Shown here in pieces: positions 1 to 4,876 of a stretch of 5,011 bases of DNA. The position numbers were made by a program, and so were the translations under genes. Origin of the DNA: Natrialbaceae archaeon Tc-Br11_E2g1 (GTDB taxonomy: Archaea > Halobacteriota > Halobacteria > Halobacteriales > Natrialbaceae); assembly GCA_001564255.1 (NCBI GenBank), contig LKNC01000210.1, positions 1 to 5,011 on the forward strand, written 5' to 3'. The notes under the pieces are model-generated. The model ran no database searches and was not told where the DNA came from. It saw nothing but the letters and a program-made list of their open reading frames with translations. Position 1 is the first letter of the stretch, and the number at the start of each line of letters is the position of its first letter.

Positions 1-1432
1 CCCCATCGCCGAGTACGCCTGGGGCCACTACACCGACCGCGAGGACGGCCGGCTCGCGCCGCTTACCACGACTCCCTGGCTTCGTGCGTTCGTCGCCTTC
101 CCGCTCGCCGTCGTCGGCGTCGGCCTCCTGACGAGCCTCTTTGCGTTCGGCCCCGTGATCGGCTTTTCCGGCGTCGTCTTCGCCTTCGCCGGCTTCGCGA
201 TCGTCCGCTACCCGATCGCCACCCTGATCGCCACCGTCGGCGTCCAGGGGGTCGTCCTCACCGTCTACAGGGCGATCCAGTCGCCGATCCTCGAGGTCAC
301 CCCCCAGGCCAGTCCCCCCTCGGCCCCCTCGTGGGCGACCGTGGCGATCCAGGGCCACGCGCTCGGCTTTCTGGTCGGCTTGCTGCTCGCCGTTTTCCTC
401 TTTTACCGCCGGGGGTACCGTCCCGATCCCCTGTCCCTCTGGACCGCCCTCGTCGTCTACGGCTTCTCGAAGGGGCTGTGGATGATCTACTGGTTCGGCC
501 CCGACAGCTACGTCCTCTTTCGGGCCCCCGGCGTCGTCGTCGTCCTCGCGCTCGCACTGGTGGTCACCCTCGCCGTGACGGCCTCAGAACGCCCCGCCTT
601 CCCCACACGGGTCCGGAAACGTCTCCCCGGCGGCCCCGACGACGGCGAGCGCCGCCTCGAGCGCACCCTCGAGATCGCCGCGTCGGGCGGGGAAACGGCC
701 TCGGGACGGATCCGGGAACTCGCCGTCGGCCCACGGAACGACCGCCTCGCCGACATCGGCCGAAAACAGACGGCACTCGTTGCCGTCCTGATCGTCCTCG
801 CGGCCATCGCCGGGCCGGCGATCCCGGCGAACGCCGTGACCGTCGACGACGCGACCGTCGGGGAGGGGAACAGCTCACTGACCGTCGAGGACTACACGAT
901 CACCTACGCCGAGGGCGTCGAAAACGAGATGGTCTCGGTCGTGGACGTCCCGGCATTCGGCGGCGACACCGTCGACGCCAGCGGCGTCATCGTCTCGAGT
1001 ACGGACAGACACATCTGGTTCGAGTACGCTTCGGCGTCCCGTCTCGAGTTCGCCGGCGAGACGAGCGTCGAACTCGGCGGCCCCGGCTGGCGTGAGACCG
1101 TCACCGCCGAACGCGAGGGGTGGTCGGCCGTCGGCAACGACACCGCGTACTCCGTCTGGCTGTCGGCTGAGGGCGGGGACCGCCAGCTCGCACACACCTC
1201 CGACCCCGTTACCGCCGACGTCCGCATCGACGGCCGTACCGTGACCGTCGTTCCCGACGACGGCGAGTTCTCCCTCGAGGTCGCCGGCGAGGATAGCTCG
1301 AGCGTCGCCGTACCTGCCGAAAACGAAAGCGTCGACGCGGGCGGACTCACGCTCGAGCGAACCGACGACGCGGTCTACGCGTCCTCGGATGGCACCTCCG
1401 TCCAGGTCGCGAGCAAGGAGCGCTACGACTAG
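1..1432 (+). CDS. Rhomboid family intramembrane serine protease, 5' partial
   Basis: This is the C-terminal 476 codons of a gene that begins before the window; the first whole codon is at base 2 and it stops at TAG 1430-1432. Rhomboids cleave membrane-spanning substrates within the bilayer using a Ser-His dyad. The GFSG motif puts the catalytic Ser at visible residue 56 (bases 167-169). The GHALGFLVG motif puts the catalytic His at residue 119 (bases 356-358), in a later membrane helix. Hydrophobic segments lie near residues 29-48, 54-70, 72-90, 113-135, 146-165 and 176-195. A charged loop of about 60 residues follows, then another membrane segment near 257-275. The last 200 residues are polar, acidic and probably beta-rich, with N-x-S/T sequons near 290, 379 and 441, so they are probably outside the cell. 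The GTG at 155 is not the start: it lies one residue before GFSG and the frame is open and membrane-like upstream. The family call rests on the two motifs and the topology; the substrate is unknown. Confidence 0.85.
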   Translation, partial: PIAEYAWGHYTDREDGRLAPLTTTPWLRAFVAFPLAVVGVGLLTSLFAFGPVIGFSGVVFAFAGFAIVRYPIATLIATVGVQGVVLTVYRAIQSPILEVTPQASPPSAPSWATVAIQGHALGFLVGLLLAVFLFYRRGYRPDPLSLWTALVVYGFSKGLWMIYWFGPDSYVLFRAPGVVVVLALALVVTLAVTASERPAFPTRVRKRLPGGPDDGERRLERTLEIAASGGETASGRIRELAVGPRNDRLADIGRKQTALVAVLIVLAAIAGPAIPANAVTVDDATVGEGNSSLTVEDYTITYAEGVENEMVSVVDVPAFGGDTVDASGVIVSSTDRHIWFEYASASRLEFAGETSVELGGPGWRETVTAEREGWSAVGNDTAYSVWLSAEGGDRQLAHTSDPVTADVRIDGRTVTVVPDDGEFSLEVAGEDSSSVAVPAENESVDAGGLTLERTDDAVYASSDGTSVQVASKERYD

Positions 1433-1439
1433 TACCGTC

Positions 1440-1505
1440 CCCAGCGTCGACTGATGAGTGAAATCGGATGACTGCCATCGATTTCACCCATCAGTTCAGG
1501 CTGGG
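1440..1505. terminator. Long imperfect palindrome between convergent genes
   Basis: This 66-base inverted repeat sits between the stop of the rhomboid gene and the stop of the YkgJ gene. The core arms, 1450-1466 and 1479-1495, are 17 bases each and match at 16 positions around a 12-base loop that itself holds ATG/CAT. After a 4-base internal loop, an outer stem of 6 bases (1440-1445 with 1500-1505) continues the pairing. The one core mismatch (A1457/C1488) becomes a U-G wobble in minus-strand RNA. Neither side has an oligo-T run, so it is not a canonical archaeal U-tract terminator. It may form or protect the 3' ends of one or both transcripts. Confidence 0.55.
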
Positions 1506-1512
1506 CCCACCA

Positions 1513-2022
1513 CTAGAGCGCCCGGTCGCTGTCGGGGTTCTCGAGGTCCCACAGGACCTCCGGCAGGAACGCCTCGAGGGTATCGATCACGCGACGATCG
1601 CTGACGTTTAGCCCGTCACAGTGGTCGTGGGCGGAGTCGCGGATGTCGACGTGGAGATCGCCGTCCTCGAGGTACACGCCGAGCGGAAACACCGAACACC
1701 GGGTCGGTTTCCAGTCTTCCTCGAGGTGGAGCGTACAGAGGCCGTCCTCGCGGAGGAACGCACACGCGTGGCCGTCCTCGGCGACGTGCTGTTCGCGGGA
1801 TTTCTCCTCGCGGGTGACGAACTTCTCGCCACGGAAGTCCGTAGTCGTCTCCGCTAAGTTCGCCCGCTCGGCGAGTTCGATCAGGTCCCGATCGTAGAGC
1901 AAGACGCCGTGGTGACAACACCACGTGCAGTCGTCGACACACTCGAAGGTGAGGTCGGGATCGAACTCGACGACGGCCTCACGGCCGGGGTACACTTCGA
2001 CGCGTCGGGCGGTGTCGCTCAC
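1513..2022 (-). CDS. YkgJ family cysteine-cluster protein
   Basis: A 169-residue cytoplasmic protein with the YkgJ (CxxxCxxCC) signature, a family annotated as a putative zinc- or iron-chelating domain; its biochemical role is not established. Counting from the GTG at 2022, the cluster Cys28-x3-Cys32-x2-Cys35-Cys36 is followed by His37 and His38, and further cysteines lie at 87, 96, 109 and 135 (motifs ACAFL, LCTLH, RCSVFPLG, DHCDG). This makes eight cysteines spaced as expected for a metal or Fe-S ligand set. I chose GTG 2022 because the protein then begins VSDTARRVEV, the style of N-terminus expected in haloarchaea, and a G-rich stretch lies just before it. A TTG at 2049 would add nine residues and is less likely. 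It lies 35 bases downstream of the hydrolase-fold gene on the same strand with no convincing promoter between, so it is probably co-transcribed. It ends at TAG 1515-1513. Confidence 0.85.
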   Translation of the reverse strand: MSDTARRVEVYPGREAVVEFDPDLTFECVDDCTWCCHHGVLLYDRDLIELAERANLAETTTDFRGEKFVTREEKSREQHVAEDGHACAFLREDGLCTLHLEEDWKPTRCSVFPLGVYLEDGDLHVDIRDSAHDHCDGLNVSDRRVIDTLEAFLPEVLWDLENPDSDRAL

Positions 2023-2057
2023 GTTCGCCCCCAGGGGACTGGCCGGCAAGTGCCTTT

Positions 2058-2786
2058 CTACTGCCCTCGAGTCGGTTCCGTGACCGTATTACGGAGTGTG
2101 CCGACGCCCTCGTAGGTGATCTCGACGTCGTCGCCGGGGTCGACGAGGCCTGGATTCGCGGGGCTGCCGAAGGCGATCACGTCTCCGGGACGGAACGTGA
2201 ATCGCGCTGAGAGATAGGAGACGACCTCGTAGGGGTCAAAGAGCATGAGTTCGGTGTTCGCCTCCTGGCGACGCTCGCCCGCGACGTCCGTGTGCATGTC
2301 GATCCCGCGGGGGTCGAGGTCGGTCTCGAGCCACGGGCCAAGCGGCGCGGAGCCGTCGAAGGCCTTGCGTGCGGTTCGTCCCTGTTGATCGAGGGCATCG
2401 ACGTCGTTCAGGATGGTGTACCCTCGCACGACCTCGGGGACCTCCTCGTAGCCGACCGCCCGACAGCGTTCGTCGATCACCGCCGCGAGTTCGCCGGCGT
2501 AGGTCAGTTCGTCCGTAAAGTCGGGGAAGGGGATCGACTCCCCGTGGCCGAGCAGCGAGGCCGGGGGCTTGATGAAAAAGTCCGGTTCGTCGGGGCGTTC
2601 GTACTCCATCTGCTCGAGCGTCGCCGCGTAGTTGCGCCCGACACAGTAGATCGCCGAGGGCTCACAGGGTGCCAAGAGCTCCCCGTCGACGCCGACCTCG
2701 TAGCGGCCGTCGTCTGCGTAGACGACGCCGTCGTCGTATCGTCCGGAAACCGGCCCCGCCGGGGTCGAGAGACGTGCGAGTCGCAT
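2058..2786 (-). CDS. Fumarylacetoacetate hydrolase family protein
   Basis: A 242-residue cytoplasmic enzyme of the FAH fold, a family that includes fumarylacetoacetate hydrolases, acylpyruvases, oxaloacetate decarboxylases and HpcE-type isomerases/decarboxylases acting on 2-oxo acids with Mg2+ or Mn2+. Visible landmarks are CVGRNYAATLEQ (residues 48-59), DFFIKPPASLLG (69-80), the metal region TYAGELAAVI (95-104), GYTILNDVDALDQ (122-134), ARKAFDGSAPLGPW (139-152) and FGSPANPG (206-213, the counterpart of the usual GTPxG). By motif alignment Glu99 and Asp128 match metal ligands and Lys141 matches the conserved lysine. The first Glu of the usual ExE pair is Ala97, and the Arg of the usual NDxxARD motif is Leu132. 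The ATG at 2786 has a weak AT-rich element (2808-2815) at near-leaderless spacing. It is the first gene of a likely two-gene unit with the YkgJ gene. The family call is firm; the substrate cannot be assigned. Confidence 0.88.
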   Translation of the reverse strand: MRLARLSTPAGPVSGRYDDGVVYADDGRYEVGVDGELLAPCEPSAIYCVGRNYAATLEQMEYERPDEPDFFIKPPASLLGHGESIPFPDFTDELTYAGELAAVIDERCRAVGYEEVPEVVRGYTILNDVDALDQQGRTARKAFDGSAPLGPWLETDLDPRGIDMHTDVAGERRQEANTELMLFDPYEVVSYLSARFTFRPGDVIAFGSPANPGLVDPGDDVEITYEGVGTLRNTVTEPTRGQ

Positions 2787-2807
2787 ACCGGCGTTCTCGA
2801 GGCCATC

Positions 2808-2815
2808 GAATTAGG
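2808..2815 (-). promoter_or_regulatory. Possible TATA-like element for the FAH-family gene
   Basis: Minus-strand CCTAATTC is an AT-rich patch centred about 25 bases before the ATG at 2786, the spacing expected for a haloarchaeal promoter driving a leaderless transcript. It matches a TATA box only weakly, and no clear BRE precedes it. The alternative is that transcription starts near 3028 from the element at 3051-3060. Confidence 0.3.
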
Positions 2816-2900
2816 AGTGCCGGTTCACCCTCGCTGGCGACCCGAACGGCCACAGAAATTGCCGTCGTTCGTCACGGGTGAGAGGACCCCCCGTGGGTCG

Positions 2901-3023
2901 TCACCGTCGAATTTCCGCCGACCTCGAGGCGGGGACTTGGGCCGCGAAGCCGTCGATATCGTCGGGTTCGGGACACAGCCTGCTTCAGGCGAAAGTCCCC
3001 TCGAGAGGGGTTTCAGCCGTCAT
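2901..3023 (-). other. Minus-strand mini-ORF interrupted by an in-frame TGA
   Basis: An ATG at 3023 opens a 12-codon frame (MTAETPLEGTFA) that ends at TGA 2987-2985. The same frame then continues for 27 sense codons (including the stretch CPEPDDIDGFAAQVPASR) to a second TGA at 2903-2901. The ATG lies exactly 27 bases from the TATA-like element at 3051-3060. My hand count of GC at codon positions 1/2/3 is about 64/59/72 per cent, a weak coding signal compared with the neighbouring genes. It could be a leader peptide, a decayed small gene, or chance. I recognise no family. Confidence 0.15.
2970..3010. other. Two overlapping, mutually exclusive stem-loops
   Basis: Stem A pairs GGGAC (2970-2974) with GTCCC (2995-2999) and encloses an inner hairpin GCCTG/CAGGC (2978-2982 with 2986-2990). 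Stem B pairs CCCCTC (2997-3002) with GAGGGG (3005-3010), and GAAA/TTTC (2991-2994 with 3011-3014) extends it beyond a GT bulge. The two stems compete for bases 2997-2999, so they cannot form together. On the minus strand the stop codon of the mini-ORF begins in the inner GCCTG arm and its last two bases lie in the loop. The plus-strand promoter lies downstream, so only a minus-strand RNA starting near 3028 would carry both. Confidence 0.3.
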
Positions 3024-3050
3024 AGGAACCGAGTAGGATTTCCCCGGCTG

Positions 3051-3060
3051 TTAGCTATAA
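3051..3060 (+). promoter_or_regulatory. TATA-like promoter element of the sulfurtransferase gene, possibly bidirectional
   Basis: TTAGCTATAA ends 27 bases before the ATG at 3088, which predicts a leaderless or very short-leader transcript, as is common in haloarchaea. Read on the minus strand it is TTATAGCTAA, equally TATA-like, and an ATG (3023) again lies 27 bases beyond its end. It is the clearest AT-rich patch in this intergenic region. Confidence 0.55.
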
Positions 3061-3087
3061 CTTCCTTCCCGGCCAAACGGTTCGTGT

Positions 3088-3969
3088 ATGTCCGAATACG
3101 ATACCGACGTGCTCGTTTCCCCGGAGTGGGTCGAAGACCACCTGGCGGCGTTCCAGGCCGACGAGCCCGACTATCGACTGGTAGAGATCGAGAGCCCCGA
3201 ACCCCCGGACAACGACTTCCCCTCGACATACGAGGAGACCCACATTCCGGGTGCGGTCGGCCTCAACTGGGCCGAAGACCTCTCCGACCAGGACCAGCGT
3301 GACATCCTGAAAAAAGCGGACTTCGAGGAGCTGGTCGGCGAGATCGGCATCAGCGAGGACTCGACGGTCGTCTTCTACGGCAACGGCCACATCCCCAACT
3401 GGTTCGCCGTCTTCGCCTACTGGGAGTTCAACTACTACGGCCACGGGGACACCCGAATCCTCGATGGCGGGAAAGACTACTGGGTCGAAAACGACTATCC
3501 GACGACGGCCGACGACCCCGACTTCCCGGCACGGGAGTACGAGGCCAGTGGCCCCTTCGAGAGCATCCGCGCGTACAAAGACGACGTCGACAAGGCCCGC
3601 GAGGCCGGCATCCCGATGGTCGACGTCCGTTCGCCCGAGGAGTTCTCCGGCGAACTCATCGCCCCGCCGGAACTCGACGAAACTGCCCAGCGCGGTGGCC
3701 ACATCCCCGGCGCGTCGAACGTCCCCGTCCCGACGAACCTGCGCGACGACGGCCGGTTTCTCCCCCCTGAGGAACTCGAGGCCCTCTACGCCGACGCCGG
3801 CATCGAGGGCGAGGAGTCTGTGATCACCTACTGCCGCGTGGGCGAACGGTCGGCGATCGCCTGGTTCGCCCTCCACGAACTGCTCGATTACGAGGACGTC
3901 CGGAACTACGACGGCTCCTGGACCGAGTGGGGCAACCTGATCAAAGCCCCGATCGAGAAGGGGAACTAA
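3088..3969 (+). CDS. Two-domain rhodanese-type sulfurtransferase
   Basis: A 293-residue cytoplasmic protein made of tandem rhodanese domains, the layout of thiosulfate sulfurtransferases (thiosulfate + cyanide to sulfite + thiocyanate) and mercaptopyruvate sulfurtransferases. The N-terminal domain (about 8-135) has HIPGAVGLNW (52-61) and ILDGGKDYW (124-132), but its loop reads YGNGHIPN (97-104) with no cysteine, the usual inactive copy. The C-terminal domain (about 155-290) has MVDVRSPEEF (177-186), GGHIPGASNVPV (203-214) and the active loop CRVGERS (249-255). Cys249, the persulfide-carrying residue, is the only cysteine in the protein. The loop sequence leans towards the thiosulfate type (TssA/TssB-like), but the physiological sulfur donor and acceptor are unknown. 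ATG 3088 is supported by the TATA-like element 27 bases upstream and by the typical N-terminus. It stands alone, divergent from the FAH-family gene and convergent with the lipoprotein gene. Confidence 0.93.
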   Translation: MSEYDTDVLVSPEWVEDHLAAFQADEPDYRLVEIESPEPPDNDFPSTYEETHIPGAVGLNWAEDLSDQDQRDILKKADFEELVGEIGISEDSTVVFYGNGHIPNWFAVFAYWEFNYYGHGDTRILDGGKDYWVENDYPTTADDPDFPAREYEASGPFESIRAYKDDVDKAREAGIPMVDVRSPEEFSGELIAPPELDETAQRGGHIPGASNVPVPTNLRDDGRFLPPEELEALYADAGIEGEESVITYCRVGERSAIAWFALHELLDYEDVRNYDGSWTEWGNLIKAPIEKGN

Positions 3970-3997
3970 CCGATCACACGGATCGGTATCACGTTTT
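3970..3997 (+). terminator. Hairpin plus short T run after the sulfurtransferase gene
   Basis: Directly after the TAA at 3967-3969, CCGATC (3970-3975) and GATCGG (3981-3986) form a perfect 6-base stem with a 5-base loop. TTTT follows at 3994-3997. This fits a modest intrinsic terminator, although archaeal termination depends more on the T tract, which is short here. Confidence 0.45.
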
Positions 3998-3999
3998 GG

Positions 4000-4031
4000 C
4001 GGTAATCGCTCGAACGGGGGAGCGATCACCG
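4000..4031. terminator. Strong hairpin between convergent genes
   Basis: Arms 4000-4011 and 4020-4031 pair at 11 of 12 positions around an 8-base loop. The single mismatch (A4004/C4027) becomes a U-G wobble in minus-strand RNA, so the stem is fully paired downstream of the lipoprotein stop codon. No oligo-T follows on the minus strand. A role in 3'-end formation or stability of the lipoprotein mRNA is likely but inferred. Confidence 0.45.
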
Positions 4032-4054
4032 GTGAACAGTTACAACAGACCGCA

Positions 4055-4720
4055 TCACTCGACGGTTGGCTGACAGTACGGGGACTCAGAGACGTTCTGG
4101 CCGAGGAAGATATCGTTCCCGTCGACGTTTATGAGGGCCTGTGTCCGTGATTCGTCTACCCGCCAGTTGTCGGTCACTTCCAGGTCCACGTCCGGTGCCG
4201 TGAGTTCGACTCGGTAGCTCCCGTACCGGTATTCGGCGTCCTCGAGTGAAACGATGTCCCCCGACTCGACGGTGATCGTCTCTTCGAGGAGGGGGTCGCC
4301 CTCGTACTCGAGGTGGAGGTCGATCGTCAACTCCGTCTCCGTCCTGTTTCTCACCCTCACTTCGTCGGTTTCCGGGAGCGTTTTTTCTGCGTGGAGGCGA
4401 GTGCTGTCACCGTCGGATTCCGTCGAGACGTCGTAATAGCGACCGTCGTCCCCCGTCGCATCGTCTACGACGAGTCGCGTCGCGTCTACGTCGATCACCT
4501 CGAGGAGGAGCGGTTCGCTGTCGGTTTCGTACACCCCGTTCTCGATGGCGGCCGTCGCCTCCTCGTCTGCGGGTTCGGGCAACGACGAAACGAGCACGTA
4601 TCCGGAGCAGCGTTCGTCTACGGGGACCTCTCGCGGATCGTGGTCGTCAGCCTCGTCGAGACATCCCGCAAACGCGGCAGTGGCGAGCCCCGCTCCCGTG
4701 AGGAACGTTCGTCGGTCCAT
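4055..4720 (-). CDS. Tat-exported lipoprotein of unknown function
   Basis: A 221-residue protein with a twin-arginine signal (MDRRTFLTGAGL) followed by the lipobox FAGC with Cys20. It is therefore predicted to be exported folded by the Tat pathway and anchored outside the membrane through a lipid on Cys20. The mature part is strongly acidic. Residues about 120-205 alternate polar and hydrophobic residues in short strands (VRVRNRTETELTIDLHLEYE, YGSYRVELTAP, ALINVDGNDIFL), resembling the Ig-like beta-sandwich of many haloarchaeal surface proteins. Cys38 and Cys216 near the two ends of the mature chain could form a disulfide. I do not recognise a named family and assign no function. ATG 4720 is supported by the intact Tat motif right after it and by a TATA element 31 bases upstream. 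Third-position GC is about 77 per cent by hand count, lower than I expect for the neighbouring enzyme genes, and three AGG/AGA arginine codons cluster at residues 122-126. It ends at TGA 4057-4055. Confidence 0.85.
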   Translation of the reverse strand: MDRRTFLTGAGLATAAFAGCLDEADDHDPREVPVDERCSGYVLVSSLPEPADEEATAAIENGVYETDSEPLLLEVIDVDATRLVVDDATGDDGRYYDVSTESDGDSTRLHAEKTLPETDEVRVRNRTETELTIDLHLEYEGDPLLEETITVESGDIVSLEDAEYRYGSYRVELTAPDVDLEVTDNWRVDESRTQALINVDGNDIFLGQNVSESPYCQPTVE

Positions 4721-4745
4721 GTCCTATCCCAGTGGCTCAACGACG

Positions 4746-4751
4746 GATATA
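4746..4751 (-). promoter_or_regulatory. TATA box of the lipoprotein gene
   Basis: Minus-strand TATATC spans 31 to 26 bases before the A of the ATG at 4720. This is the standard haloarchaeal TATA position if transcription starts at or next to the start codon, so a leaderless mRNA is predicted. Confidence 0.5.
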
Positions 4752-4850
4752 CTGTCGGACATCGACCTGCGCGGATCCGCCGGTCGGGACCGTCGCTGTC
4801 CTCTCCCCGGCGTTACACACACGTGACTGTCGATCCATAAGCCTACCGCG

Positions 4851-4855
4851 AAAAA
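4851..4855 (-). terminator. T5 tract downstream of the cold-shock gene
   Basis: On the minus strand a TTTTT run follows GGCCGG about 22 bases after the cold-shock stop codon. Archaeal RNA polymerase can terminate at oligo-T alone, and this is the only such tract between the cold-shock and lipoprotein genes. No clear hairpin precedes it. Confidence 0.4.
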
Positions 4856-4876
4856 CCGGCCAATCGTGAAACCCGA

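Larger units (their letters stand above)
2787..3087. other. Divergent intergenic region, 301 bases, rich in inverted repeats
   Basis: No convincing protein gene is visible in the gap between the divergently transcribed FAH-family and sulfurtransferase genes. It holds several inverted repeats: CACGGG/CCCGTG (2873-2878 with 2890-2895), CCGCC/GGCGG (2915-2919 with 2928-2932) enclosing the palindrome CCTCGAGG, and two overlapping stem-loops between 2970 and 3010. It also holds the strong TATA-like element at 3051-3060. The gap is longer than needed for two leaderless promoters, so operators, a leader RNA or a small RNA are possible. In a GC-rich genome, short GC inverted repeats also arise by chance. 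Confidence 0.5.

Noticed and set aside
155..157. GTG at 155 as start of the rhomboid gene
   Set aside because: It would cut the protein immediately before the catalytic GFSG motif and remove the preceding membrane helix, which is visible in the open frame from base 2.
331..1095. 254-codon arginine-rich plus-strand frame inside the rhomboid gene
   Set aside because: The extreme Arg/Pro composition is the usual signature of an out-of-phase reading of haloarchaeal coding DNA.
2020..2049. TTG at 2049 as start of the YkgJ gene
   Set aside because: TTG starts are uncommon, the nine added residues are unlike the family, and GTG at 2022 gives a typical N-terminus.
2820..3050. Possible tRNA or known riboswitch in the 301-base gap
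   Set aside because: The stems seen do not form a cloverleaf with anticodon and T-loop motifs, and I recognise no known riboswitch consensus.
2292..3302. 336-codon open frame on the plus strand spanning the FAH-family gene, the gap and the sulfurtransferase start
   Set aside because: It overlaps two real genes in the wrong phase, and in the intergenic part its third-position GC is low for coding sequence. No domain is recognisable.
3055..4029. 324-codon open frame on the minus strand over the sulfurtransferase gene
   Set aside because: It is fully antisense to a gene with clear rhodanese motifs, its product is valine- and glycine-rich without a recognisable domain, and GC-rich codon bias routinely keeps this antisense phase free of stops.
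4313..4840. 175-codon plus-strand frame over the lipoprotein gene and its promoter
   Set aside because: It is antisense to a gene with an intact Tat/lipobox signal and a TATA box, and it has no domain of its own.
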